Shown one piece after another: positions 46,253 through 57,077 of a stretch of 64,000 nt of DNA (position 1 is its first letter; the number at the start of each line of letters is the position of its first letter). Source of the stretch: Argentina anserina (lineage: Eukaryota > Streptophyta > Magnoliopsida > Rosales > Rosaceae); assembly GCF_933775445.1 (NCBI RefSeq), contig NC_065875.1:12599001-12663000 (forward strand), given 5' to 3'. The notes under the pieces are model-generated. The model searched no databases and had not been told where the DNA came from. It was given only the letters and a program-made list of their open reading frames with translations. Made by a program: the position numbers and the translations under genes.

Positions 46253-47068
46253 GCATTGGAAAAGTCTAGGCTGAGAGACTATAAAACTCAAGCGATGCAT
46301 GGGAGGCAACCTATTTCCACTGTATCTGTAGAGGAGTCGTCTACGGGGGTTTGAATTTTTTAATCCTTCCACTTTTTATGGTTGAATTGCATATGTTTGG
46401 ATTTTGATCTTATTATATGCTTGTGAATTATGTTCTTAGTTTTGAGCTTACATTGAGGACAACGTAATTTTCTAAGTGTGGGGTAGGGGTTGCAAGATCA
46501 TTGTTTTAAAAAAAAACGAATAATGAATAATGAATGAAAAACGAAAAAAAAATGTATTGCTTTATTTAGTCTTAGGATGCCCCTAAAGTCTATAATGATT
46601 ATGTCTCTAAATGCATAGATGATGGTTTTGCATTTCATCATAATTGAATTGTGAGTTTCATTGATAATGTGGATTTAGTATGAACATGAGATTTGGATTG
46701 ATTGTAATATGACATACATGTTTGGTTAGTGTAAAATCTATAAGAACCTATGAGTTTTTGAGCCTATATGTATTTTCTTCATGAGATAAAAAAAATTCGT
46801 GGTTATTTTTGAACATCATTATTCTTTGCATATTTAATGACTATGTGCTATAGCTTTTAATAGACTTTAAAATTTACTATAACTCGCTTTTGTGATTATT
46901 AAAACTTTTAAGTCATAAAATTCTTTGATTTTGAAAGGGATTTATGGATCATTTCTAGGAATATCACCACTTTAGCCAAACAACTATATGTCCATATATG
47001 TGCCATGTTTGGGACCCCTTAGTTGAACCATATTTGAGCCTACATTTAGTCTTTTCTTCATTACCTAT

Positions 47069-47495
47069 GTAGCACGGACACGGACACGAGAAATTAAATT
47101 TTTTTTGGACACGGACACGTGGTGGACACGTTGATTAAATATTAATTTTAATATATATACTTATTTAAAAAATTAATTTATAGAGTTTGAAAATATTTAC
47201 ATTCCTATATATATATATATATTAGAATATGCATTAATGTTAATAAAAGTCATTATGCATGAGTGGTTAAGGAGTTGCAAGGTAAATGAGAGATCCATGG
47301 TTCGAATCTCATTGCTCACAATTTTGGATTTTTTTCTATTAAATTGAGTATTTGTGTGTCCATTGCGTGTCCCATACAAGATGTGCGTGTTCATTACATC
47401 TCCCAATCTGAGATACGCGTGTCCGAGCGTATCTGTTTCCGTGTCCGTGTCGGACACGCGATACGGGGGCTAAGTCACGTGTCCGTGCAACCTAG
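47069..47495. mobile_element. 427-bp TIR element with tRNA-like core
   Basis: A perfect 12-bp direct repeat TTCATTACCTAT flanks it (47057-47068 and 47496-47507). The left end is GTAGCACGGACACGGACACG; the right end reversed starts CTAGGTTGCACGGACACGTG. Both have repeated CGGACACG words. The centre (about 47252-47320) looks like a tRNA gene: A-box-like TGAGTGGTTAAG (47260-47271) and B-box-like GGTTCGAATCT (47299-47309), 27 bp apart. There is no protein. It could be a Mutator-like MITE with a SINE inside, or a composite family. Confidence 0.75.
47252..47320 (+). ncRNA. tRNA-like / SINE-head-like sequence
   Basis: The A-box and B-box motifs at tRNA-like spacing suggest descent from a tRNA (Ser/Leu-type GAGTGGTTAAGG wording). 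A clear acceptor stem and anticodon arm are not obvious, so I do not call it a tRNA gene. No poly-A tail follows, only a TTTTTT stretch near 47330. Confidence 0.45.
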
Positions 47496-48382
47496 TTCAT
47501 TACCTATATTATCTCCATGCTTAGTATAGTAACTTCTACCTTGTCCTATAGACTTGGCATAACTTTTTTTTGAGATGATGTATGAAATAAGTGTGGGGTG
47601 GAAGACATGTGAAAAATATCAAAAGCTTTTAAGCAAAGTGACGAAAAAAAATGAGAAAAATGTTATATTATATTTTGTTTGTGATTTGGAGTTGAGTTGT
47701 AATTGAAGATTTAAAAATGTTCATTTGACCTTTGTCCATTTTCACTTTGTGTATAAAATGATGATTGGACCCAACTTGTTAATATTTGACCCTTGATGGT
47801 GTTTGGTGTCATAAGGGTGATGTTTACTCTGCTAAGTCTATAAGATAACCTTTGTGATTTCTTGATATTCCATGCCTTTAGCTAAAGCCTAAACACTAAC
47901 ATTGTATAATGATTCTAATGATTCTTAAAATGAGCAAATCTTGGTCTGTAGAGATAATCACAAGAGCTGAGCATAAGGTTTTGGTCCATTTGTGCACTTA
48001 GTTGTTAAATGAGGTTTTCCAAAATTCACAAACTGCTTTCATTTGATGAAATATGCAAGTTATTTGTTGCATTACTACCTATTCTCTTGCATATACTTAT
48101 GTGTGAATTATAGCTATAAATTTGAGTGAAAAGAAGAGAGTATACCTTATGAGGAGGATTGGATTGAGTAAGCATGTTAAGTGCTTATTGTCTCGTTTCT
48201 GACTTATTCATACCATGAAGCATGTTCATGAAGCTTGAAATTTATGTGCTTACATTCAAATGCTTAAACTTGAAAGCTATGTGTTATGAGATTCTGAGAC
48301 ATTTATTTAGGGGCAATAGTGTTTTTATAGAGTTTTTGTTTTATTTTGTTAAGGGACTAGCAAAAGCCAAGTGTGAGGTAGT

Positions 48383-49800
48383 TGATAGGAGCAATTTGTG
48401 CGACGTTTTTAACATGTTTTTACCTCCATTTGTACTTTGTTTAGCCATTATTGTTGTAATTTCGAGTCATTGAGTCATAGTAGGAGTCTTCGGTGACATT
48501 GATGGCATTTTGTTCTTAAACGAGTTGAAAACGAAAAATGGTCTAGAATCCTTGTTGGACTAGGAAACCTAGTTGGATTAGGAGTCTTCATCTTTCGACG
48601 TTTCTGTTGCATTGGTGATATATTGAGAATCCTATTTGCATTAGGAATTATTTTTAAACTAGGAAACGTACCATTTGGGAAGTCCTACTTGAACTAAAAC
48701 TCTTATTCCATAACTTTTCTAATCGTACTTTCATATTCTAGTAAGTTACTTGATCAAGAAAGTTCCCTATTGTGAAATGGAAACTTTCCCTAATCTAATT
48801 GAGCTTATCTATCGCATATGTTTTTTTAAGACAATATTTGTCTAGATTAGGATACGTTTATATGAATTATCTTGTCTTTATTCTTGTCTTCTATTATTTT
48901 CAAATTTTAAAGATGACATTGTGTAGCTAGAATGAAGGGAAAAATAGAGGAAAAGTCAAAGAAAATGAGGAAAATAAAGAAAGAAGGAGGCAATCAAATT
49001 AAAGGAGAAAAATAAGGAATTGATCAAAGAAGATTGCACCCACCAATGACAGAAATAAGTGAAAGAAAAAAAGAGAGAAAAAAGAAGAGATAACAGAGGG
49101 ATTAAGTAAACAAAAAGAAATAATGTAAGAGAGAAAGAAGGAGACAACCAAACTAAAGGAGAAAAAGAAGAAATTGATCAAAGGAGATTGCATCCACCAA
49201 TAACAAAAATAAGTAAAAGAAAAAAATGAAGAGATAAAGGAGGAATTCAGTAAACAAAAAGAGAAAATGCAAGAGAGAAAAAATGAGACAACCTACAAAT
49301 TGAGGAGAAAAAGTTCAAGCTATAATAATCAAGGAGCCAAAACTCTTCTATAAATAACACATCATTTACACAGAAAATTCCTCACTTCTCCTTAGCATTC
49401 AAGAGCCAAAACTCTACAAAAACACCACCATAAACTTCCCTCACAAATCTGCCAAGCCGTCCATCCAAAACCATCATCATCTCCACTGAGTTTCACCTAT
49501 TGCAGCCGTATCTCTAAGGTTCATACAACGTGTGATTCTCGCAACTCATCTCCATGGTTTCGTTTATTTGTGTTAATCTACAATTCTTTGTCTATGAAGA
49601 TTGTAGTATGTTGTTTATGTGGAAGTATTGGTTTTGTATTTGTTTCAGGGTTTATTCTATACTAATGATGACATTTTACAGGGTTTATTATAGACGTCTT
49701 AGAACGCTCTATCAATACTCTTATTTAAGGGTTTGAAACAATAAAAAAATTCTTAGAAAACATTCACACACAAAAAGTTACAAATAAATTCTAGTTTAGA
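48383..49800 (+). repeat. 3' LTR of the Tat/Athila-like element
   Basis: Starts TGATAGGAGCAATTTGTG directly after the polypurine tract. A purine-rich stretch (48930-49310) holds two long imperfect direct repeats (about 48950-49110 and 49115-49260). A TATA box (CTATAAATAAC, about 49348-49358) is followed by a likely transcript start and a CT/CA-rich leader. The right boundary was not located. Confidence 0.65.
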
Positions 49801-49854
49801 AATATTGTCGATCGACTGTTATAAACTGTTCCAAAAATACTTTTGATTTAAAAT

Positions 49855-50455
49855 TACATGAACTTGATCGTCTACGGTTCGTGGGTAAGTAAAATGAATT
49901 TTAATAAAATGATTTCGTTGGGTTGGTGCTTATGATTTATGATTAATGTTAAGCATGTGGTAGATTTATATTTGTTGTTATTAATATTATGGTCTAATTG
50001 TATATGTATATTAATGGGTTTAATAATATACATATACAAGTAACTATATTATATTCTCCTTTGTTATTGTCGCATATTGGTTGTTATTGGCGGATGAGAC
50101 TAGAATGGAAGAAAAGTGCGTTCTGGTAATTTGGATGAATTGTGGTTAATTGTTTGTTATTGGCGGATGTGACTAGAATGGAAGAAAATTTACCTTTTGG
50201 AAAATTGGTTTATTGGCATAATGTGGTTATGTTATGATGTTGTGAGAGTCACTTGGTTCTGATTCAATATTACGATGGACATGATTGATTTTATTGTACG
50301 AATTATTAATATTGTGGTTAGGTTGAGTTGTATGTTCAAACTCAGTTTTCAATATCCAGGATCATTGTAAGATAAATACTATTTATCATGAATTATTATG
50401 GGTTTACCACATCTTGAATTTGAAATTTTATCATTCCAAATTGGGGGTCGTGACA
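49855..50455 (+). repeat. 3' part of a Del/Tekay-like LTR
   Basis: The end GGGGGTCGTGACA mirrors the TGTCACGACCC start of the opposite-strand LTR at 60195. An inner motif ACTTGATCGTCTACGG with GTGGGTAAGTAAAA matches the reverse of about 59600-59640. Its 5' part is missing or merges into the preceding LTR. Confidence 0.65.
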
Positions 50456-50457
50456 GT

Positions 50458-50469
50458 TGGTATCAAAAC
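50458..50469 (+). other. Degenerate tRNA-Met primer-binding site
   Basis: TGGTATCAAAAC begins three bases after the LTR end. The canonical plant site is TGGTATCAGAGC, so there are two G-to-A changes. This marks 49855-50455 as a 5' LTR whose body has been lost. Confidence 0.75.
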
Positions 50470-50908
50470 GTAGGGTAGCATACTTGGTGATTATCAATAT
50501 TATTCAAGAGCGATGGCCCGACTGCAGCAAATCCTCATCATATGCTCTTTGGTATTGATATGTTATTGGGTATACGGGAGTATTAGGAGGCTTACCTTAG
50601 GGTTAGGTACTCTGAGTCAGTTATGTAATATGATTGTTTAATCCTTTTGTAATCTTTTGTAATATTTTGTGATGTCTTGGTTAATACATGTCGTACATAA
50701 CTTACACCTGGTCTAAGTTCATAATGTGATAATTTTATTCTAAACTTAATATAAAAATTATGATACATTAGTAGACACTTTGGCGATCGACAACTCCAGT
50801 TCAAAATATGGTCGATCAGATGTGATCGGTATATATATTTAGGGATCCCGTTAAAATTTCATCCTTTTTTGACATGATTTGACAGTCCGTACCTATAGTC
50901 AACAAAAG
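50470..50908. other. Retrotransposon leader remnant and inverted-repeat arm
   Basis: The first ~120 bp may be leader of the Del-like element. The piece at about 50714-50885 resembles the reverse complement of about 53160-53335, sharing TGATCGGTATATATATTTAG and AAAATTTCATCC. Confidence 0.5.
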
Positions 50909-51949
50909 AGAACAAACCCAAAATGATACCTGAAGTATCATGAAATGTATTTTTTAGTACCTACGAATTTTTGTTACCCGAAATGATACCTGAACTATTG
51001 CACCGTTACCTAATATAGTACCTCCGTTAGTTTCACCGTTAAATTGATGATGTGACATGTATTTAGAGTTTTTTTTTACCAAATATAGAACCTCGTTAAA
51101 TAATACCCGATTAAATAATAACATTGCTAAAATAAAACTTTTTTCCGGTCTTAACTTGGAGCCAAGATGTTAAATTAATAATTCACTAAATTTATAAGTT
51201 AATGGAAGTTTGAGAATTTATTTAGCTAGACCATCAAATATATAAATTATTAGTGTCATAATTTATATAATAAATTTTAAATTCATGAGTATTTCATTAA
51301 AAGATTTAATTAATATAATCATCATCAAATAATATAATATTTTAAACAATGTTATACATAAAAAATAGTATATTTAATAAGGTAAACGTAATAAATTAAA
51401 CAATGTAAGAAAAAAACATTTCTTCGACAAAATGAAACAAAATATTTATTATATCTTGATAAATTAATAAATTTTATCAATCCCGAGACTATTAATTTAT
51501 AGAGGTTTTTACTGTAAGTAATAGGAAAAACAATAATTTTAAAATTAATTTTGTTATTATTGCTAAAAATATATATATACTAAAACTTGTGTTATGTTTT
51601 GTGATACAAGAGTTGATTTTCCTCTTAAAATTACAAATTTCCTAAAAAATATTGTAAATAAATTTGCAAATAATATAGGTATAATTTATCAAGTCCAACA
51701 AATTTTCAGTCAGTTTGGTGAATTTGTGAGAATTTTGAAGGAAAAGAGATAGGAAATAAAAAAATTTGTATATAGACCATTTTGTCTTTCTAAATACATG
51801 TGACATCATCAATTTAACGGAGAAACTAACGGAGGTACCAGATTGGGTAACAGTGCAATAGTTCAGGTACCATTTTGGGTAACAAAAATTCGTAGGTACC
51901 AAAAAATACCTTTCACGATACTTCAAGTAACATTTTGGGTATATTCCCT
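50909..51949. mobile_element. Long-TIR element I, Mutator-like, non-coding
   Basis: TIRs of about 160 bp: the left arm (from 50909) includes ACCCAAAATGATACCTGAAG and GTACCTCCGTTAG; the right arm (to 51949) is the mirror. A 9-bp flank CAACAAAAG (50900-50908) matches CAACAAAAA (51950-51958) with one mismatch. The AT-rich core has no transposase. A one-arm relative lies at 14567-14697. Confidence 0.8.
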
Positions 51950-51958
51950 CAACAAAAA

Positions 51959-52088
51959 AAGAGACGTTTTGACATATTAAAACCCCATTGACCAGGACTT
52001 CGCCAAATGGGATTCCTCGGTGCGACCACGCACGATCGGTTACAAAATTATGTGATTGCAGATATGCAAACGGCTTTCGGCGTTCGCA
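51959..52088. other. Short spacer between two TIR elements
   Basis: 130 bp, no feature seen. Confidence 0.4.
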
Positions 52089-52097
52089 TCTTGGTAA

Positions 52098-53121
52098 GGC
52101 ATAAATGCCGATTTGCACCCCAAACTTGGCTGAAATTGTCAATTTGCACCCTGAACTTGCATTTGAGTCAATTTACCTCCTAAACTTGGTAAAAATTGCC
52201 GATTTACACCCCGAACTTGTATTTGAGTCAATTTACCTCCTAAACTTGGTAAAAATTGCCGATTTGCACCACATCCGTTAAATTTAACTGTTTTTATCCA
52301 ATTTTGCGTCACATATCATGCATATGAGGGGTAATGTTGTCAATTTCTATTTATATTTTTCTTAAAAATAAATAAAAATATTCTTTAAAATGAGGATTAT
52401 TTTGTTAATCAAATTATTTATTTACATCTTTTTTTCTACTTACTTAACCCTATTTTGAATTATATATTCAATATACCCACCCATTCAAATATAGTGTGTT
52501 GTGTATAAATATATTTTTATATGTACACATTGTTTGAGGATGAACAAAACGAGAATAATAACGACGTAATAGAACAGAACGTAACCGTTTATTGATTGAT
52601 AATGAGGCCAATATATAGGCATTACATAACCACAATCCCGTAGGATTCGGAGTCCTAATCTATTACAGAGATGCGAATTTATCTCTAACAGGAAACCTAA
52701 TAAGGCTAAGACACACACAATGGTATAATAGTAATTCTCTCGGAACACACATTTATTTTTAATTTTCAATGTATTTTATTTATTCATATTTTTTCTTATA
52801 TCTTTTAACATACCAAGTGTTCCTCTTAAATAATTTTATTATTTTATTTCATTATTCAATATGAATAAATATATAATGACAATAATACCCCTTAAATGCA
52901 TGACATGTGACGCAAAATTGGATAGAAACAGTTAAATTTAACGGATGGGGTGCAAATCGGCAATTTTTACCAAGTTTAGGAGGTAAATTGACTCAAATAC
53001 AAATTTAGGGTGTAAATCGGCAATTTTTACTAAGTTTATGAGGTAAATTGATTCAAATGTAAATTCGGGGTGCAAATTGACAATTTCAGCGAAGTTTGGG
53101 GTGTAAATTGGCATTTATGCC
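52098..53121. mobile_element. Long-TIR element II, Mutator-like, with nested solo LTR
   Basis: Left end GGCATAAATGCCGATTTGCA, right end the mirror (...TTGGCATTTATGCC). The arms are about 230 bp and carry a ~64-bp direct repeat (TTTGAGTCAATTTACCTCC units) in each arm. Flanks TCTTGGTAA (52089-52097) and TCTTAGTAA (53122-53130) are a 9-bp target duplication with one mismatch, which fits Mutator-like elements. Without the solo LTR it is about 800 bp and codes for nothing. Confidence 0.87.
52531..52747 (-). repeat. Solo LTR of a copia-1/2-related family
   Basis: TGTTTGAGGATG... to ...CTCGGAACA, 217 bp, flanked by exact CACAT (52526-52530 and 52748-52752). The block CCACAATCCCGTAGGATTCG is shared with the copia-2 LTR. 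The left third differs, so it is a diverged relative. It sits in the core of TIR element II. Confidence 0.87.
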
Positions 53122-53130
53122 TCTTAGTAA

Positions 53131-54407
53131 TGGGTCCTCCCTTAGGGCATATTAGTGGTGTTTTCGGTTTACCAGAAATTTTGACGGTCAAACGAGATTC
53201 GAATTGGATGAAATTTTTACATGGTCACTAAATATATATACCGATCATATCGGCTGGTGTCGATCGATCCCGAAAAGTTTTCTTCATATAGTTGTTTAAT
53301 AATGCGATAACTTTATTATAAATCTAATAGAATATGTATATATATAATTTTTTATTACTTGGCAGGGCTTTCTCGCGGGCCTGATTGGGTAAAAGCCTAT
53401 CGGACTTGCGGGCATTCATAGGCTTATGGGATCTGTAGGCTAAATGATGAGGCCTAATGAGTATGGAAGGTGATGCTTTTGATGAAGGAAGAACCTCAAA
53501 ATGAAGTAATAACATGGCAGCCAATGAGGCATGAAATAGTGAAGGATTGGTTTCGGAAAGAAGCATGGCCTCGGGCCTCATTGGCATCAACAACAAAATT
53601 ATGTTCCTTTCGATATGTTTGAACTTTGCACGAAATGTTTCCTATCTAAGCAGCTTGCTGTTAAGGTTAGAGGAGATTGAAAACTTTGAATCGATGGCAC
53701 GAATGGTTATGCTGCTCGAAAGTGGAAGATTACTACTCTTTTCAAAGAGATTCAACGTTGAATAGGAGCGGTATTGTTATCTAAAACCAAATTAATTCGT
53801 AAAAAAAAACGTTAAGTTTAATTCTATCTTGACGAAGAACTTGCCGATTGAGAATGGAGCTTATAGGGAACCGTTGCAATCTAGATTAGTTACGTACGTA
53901 CAAAATAAGAAGGCAGAAGCTGAAGCATTACATAACTATTAACTAATAACTTGTTAGGGTCACCTACTAGAGGACAGATGATTTCATATTTGACGATGAG
54001 AGCAAGCTTTCCAAGGAGTTATCTGATGAAAGAGTATGTTAAGAAGCAATGAGAAATAAAAAAAATAACCAAGGGTGAAGGCTAAGGGCGGGAATGTTTC
54101 ACCAATTAGTTCTTTTGCAAATGAACAATGCATTAATAGCGGTTTGAGGACAAAGGTGGGAACTCGGATCAACATTGGCATTTGTAGGGATACGATCTCG
54201 AGAAGAAAACCCATTTCTAACGAGTAGCCAACCATAAACACTAATTTTGGAATAACATGCATATGGGGAATCCTTCAGTCACTCTCTGCGGCGTTACATA
54301 GCAAGATATATGACCAACAGAACTTGACTAATAAAATCCGTCAAAACAACTTCAAATCTAAAGAAGAATATATAAAAAGCCTAATCGACAGCACTTGTTT
54401 CAACTGT
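53131..54407. other. Intergenic, probably including the 3' UTR of the downstream gene
   Basis: No coding frame is recognised. The part nearest 54407 should be 3' UTR of the minus-strand RNA-binding protein gene. A perfect AATAAA was not seen on the minus strand close to the stop codon. Confidence 0.5.
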
Positions 54408-55519
54408 TTAATAGCCACCGTCACCCCCACGGTAACCACCACCACTACCCCCACCATAACCACCACCAAAACCAGATCGAGGAGGACGTTCATTAGCGAC
54501 ACTCACACGAATGTTCCGCCCGTTCAACTCCTGAAATTCAAGAGGTCCAGTGTGAGAATTGGAACTCTATGAAGTGTACGTATCCCACTGAACCACTTTT
54601 AAGTGTAAGATTTAAATTCTGACCTGGCCATCCATAGCAGTGACAGCTGAATTGGCAGCTGATTCATCAGCAAAGTTGACAAATCCAAATCCCCTTGACC
54701 TCCCAGTATCCCTATCTGTGATGACCTTTGCTGCACACAACAAATATTCAATTGAGAAAACAAGTATAAAGTGTAGAGGCATCCAGAAAACTGCAATACA
54801 TTCCTAGGCACACTAATGAAATTTCTCAAGACCAACAGATTAGATGAACAGTAAACAAAATAATTTTAGGACAGCAAATAGCATCGTTACTCTCCTGCCG
54901 TTACTATCTTCTGGTTCTAAAAAGAACGCCAAGGAACCTTGATAAATAAAAAACTAGATAGAGTTTCGACTTGCATTACGGATCCTGAAGTGGATGACTT
55001 TTCGTAAGGTCAATCTAATAGAATTATATAGCAGCTTTTTTAGAGATATCTGCTATTGGGGTTGTTTCTCTGGCCTTTTAATTTATGCTACTTGGGTTGC
55101 ATCAGTGAAAGAAATTACTGATGGGATCCGTAATTCAGTGATGCATTTGGTACCTCTACCCAAACAAATTACAGAATGAAGCAAAAAAAATGTAAGTTAA
55201 ACTAACAGACCCAAACACTCACCATCAGTCACATCACCAAAGCCGGAAAATGCATCTTTGAGAGAAGAGTCATCAGTGCTGAATGAAAGACCTAACACAC
55301 CACAATTTAACGATAAAAATTCAAAATACATTCAAATATTGTGGATTTAGCTAACTCAAGACAATATTTGTAACCAATATGTTCCAACGCATTCATACCT
55401 CCAACGAAAAGCTTGGAGGACATGTAACGAGCAGAATTAAACATAGATGCCATTGGCACTTGTCCATTCTGAGAAACGCCTTGCCTCAAAAGGCTGCCGA
55501 CCTTGTTATAGAAAGCCAT
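54408..55519 (-). CDS. GR-RBP: Glycine-rich RNA-binding protein, mitochondrial type (single RRM)
   Basis: Four coding exons: 55519-55399, 55291-55223, 54730-54624 and 54528/54530-54408 (the acceptor AG lies at 54531-54532, so the exon begins at 54530). All introns are GT-AG. The exon lengths 121, 69, 107 and 123 sum to 420 nt, 139 residues plus TAA. Residues 1-34 are basic and rich in Ser/Asn/Gly with few acids (MAFYNKVGSLLRQG...), a mitochondrial presequence type. One RRM follows (about 36-113) with RNP2 KLFVGGLSF, the GG split between exons 1 and 2, and RNP1 RGFGFVNF. The tail is Gly/Tyr-rich and short. The family (plant GR-RBP2/GRP2-like) binds RNA and acts in organelle RNA editing or splicing and cold response; that role is family knowledge. 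The start was chosen for the presequence and because it follows a 5' UTR acceptor site. This is the only intact cellular gene in the window. Confidence 0.93.
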
Positions 55520-56462
55520 CTGGAAAGTGGATTTTTTTCGGGTCTTCAAAGAGCCTACACCTGCAAAACACCGTCAAAACAAAAGCAACATCAAGATTAA
55601 GCATTCATTGCACACAGAAAACAGAATACATTTAGAAAAGTCAACTCTCAACCACATCAAACAACAACTCGAGCCTAAAGCCAAATGAATTCAGGCTGAA
55701 GTTATCTTGCACAAAGTGTTCTTATTGTAACCACTACCCCAGTAGTGAGTATTCTTACATACAAAATGAGATCAGAAGAAAGGGAACTATAATGAAAAGC
55801 AATCCTACAGACAATGATACATGGAAAATTTTCCTTTTTCACTGTTTCAGTTCTAGTTTTCACCACTAAAGAGACAATCTTTGGCAAATATGTATAACTT
55901 AACAAGAACAGAAAGAAGACGAGAGTTATTATTTAGCTCCTCTGGACATAATTTACACAAAAAGAACTCAGATCAATATGGAACCTTAACACGAAACATT
56001 GTCTTACGAATTCTCCCAAAGCTATATACAGCAAGCGATTTTAGCTAGCTTTAGATTACAGTCTAGCAGCCTTTTTGGTTAGAAAGCTGATATTTTTCTC
56101 CAATCTAAAAAAATCAGTATCAGTTTTTTTCTTTAATTAAAAAAAACAATCAATCTCAGATTTAAATGCATACAGAACAACACCCATCCAACACATAGAA
56201 ACACCTACTCCCACATTCAACGCCCAAACCCAGAAAACACAAATATTCATATTCCAAGAAAAGAAACGATCAATCAAACAAGCAAAAGTAAAGCAAGCAG
56301 ATAGGGTTTAAGAAAGGGACATGATACTGGGATAACATACAAGAATAGAGATCGACACTCTCGCTTGAAAGAGAGTGAGGGTTTAAGAATGGGTTTTACC
56401 TGAGAGTGAGAGAATAGAAGCGGAGCGGCTAGGGTTTAAGCCAGATCAGAAAATAGTTTGTT
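55520..56462 (-). other. 5' UTR exons and leader intron of the RNA-binding protein gene
   Basis: An acceptor (TTTTGCAG on the minus strand, AG at 55561-55562) precedes 41 nt of UTR before the ATG. A donor CTCTCAG/GTAAAACCC places the end of exon 1 at 56400. Intron 55561-56399 is 839 bp, long for a leader intron and AT-rich. Exon 1 holds an AAACCCTAG-type motif common in plant housekeeping 5' UTRs. Exact boundaries need transcript data. Confidence 0.7.
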
Positions 56463-56487
56463 AAGTGAAACAAGCGAAATATGTTGT

Positions 56488-56498
56488 GCTTTTATAAG
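56488..56498 (-). promoter_or_regulatory. TATA box of the RNA-binding protein gene
   Basis: The minus strand reads CTTATAAAAGC. Transcription would start about 30 bp on, near 56460, just upstream of the inferred first exon. Confidence 0.65.
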
Positions 56499-56783
56499 CG
56501 GGGACTTGAGTGGGAGATTTGTTCACCTGCGGGTATTTTTTGTGCACCCGCTCTTGTTTTTGCTTTTATCATTTTTTCTCTGTTGGTCAATAATAATCGA
56601 TAATTTTTCCATTCAAAAGGTGAAGGTTCATTTTTCTTAGGTGGCATAATTACAGCCACATCTTCTAAATCTTATGTTAGTCAATAGACTTCTATTAACA
56701 TTTTTTAATACAAGTAGAAGATAAAAATAACATCTATTGGTGAAAAGGTTTGGTGAAATCAAGAAAAACTTACATAACAAAAT

Positions 56784-57077
56784 TCATTCGTTTTTTCCTT
56801 GTTGAAGTTCACCTTTCAGTAGACCGAGATCTGATGCCAGACCTATCGACGACGGCGACGAAGTAACGGCTTCGATCGGGAAGACGAAGTCAAAGACCGC
56901 CGCCTTCTCGATATGAGTGGCGAGAAATAGCGGGGTGAGGATGAGGAAGGAGGGATTTGAGAAGAGTTTTTGTATATAATTGGGATTTTGTTCGGTTGAG
57001 GATTGAAGATATTGAGGATGTGGGTTTTGGCTAGTGATTTGTCGTGGCATGAGTGGTCGTGGTGTCTTGAATGTCAT
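56784..57077 (-). CDS. Hypothetical 97-residue open frame
   Basis: It starts MTFKTPRPLMPRQITSQNPH and has a Ser/Asn/Pro-rich N-terminus, a hydrophobic run (SFLILTPLFLATHIEKAAVF) and an acidic end. The sequence around IEKAAVFDF recalls the EKA-x-FDF motif at the membrane start of chloroplast ATP synthase subunit b', but what follows does not match. It may be a gene fragment or chance. No splice sites were confirmed. It is upstream of, and on the same strand as, the RNA-binding protein gene. Confidence 0.3.
   Translation of the reverse strand: MTFKTPRPLMPRQITSQNPHPQYLQSSTEQNPNYIQKLFSNPSFLILTPLFLATHIEKAAVFDFVFPIEAVTSSPSSIGLASDLGLLKGELQQGKNE

Larger units (their letters stand above)
46253..48382 (+). 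other. 3' non-coding region of the gypsy element
   Basis: 2.1 kb with no protein, as is common in Tat/Athila elements. It contains the inserted TIR element at 47069-47495. Confidence 0.6.
43801..49800 (+). mobile_element. Ty3-gypsy retrotransposon, Tat/Athila-like, 5'-deleted
   Basis: Order: truncated LTR, late RT, RNase H and integrase (44185-46252), a long 3' non-coding region, a polypurine tract (GCCAAGTGTGAGGTAGT, about 48366-48382) and the 3' LTR starting at 48383. RT and integrase wording (NWEKCH-type, [23 protein letters not shown]) and the GGGAGGCAACC motif near 46300 are typical of the Tat/Athila clade. The right end is not defined because the 5' LTR is incomplete. Confidence 0.85.

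Noticed and set aside
47252..47320. Functional tRNA gene
   Set aside because: A and B boxes are present but I cannot draw a full cloverleaf with a clear anticodon arm and acceptor stem.
47197..47457. Frame with Thr-Asp repeats on the minus strand
   Set aside because: It reads the GTGTCCGTGTCCG words of the TIR element's right arm.
51642..52142. 166-residue minus-strand frame
   Set aside because: It spans the right arm of a TIR element and the next spacer; nothing in it resembles a protein.
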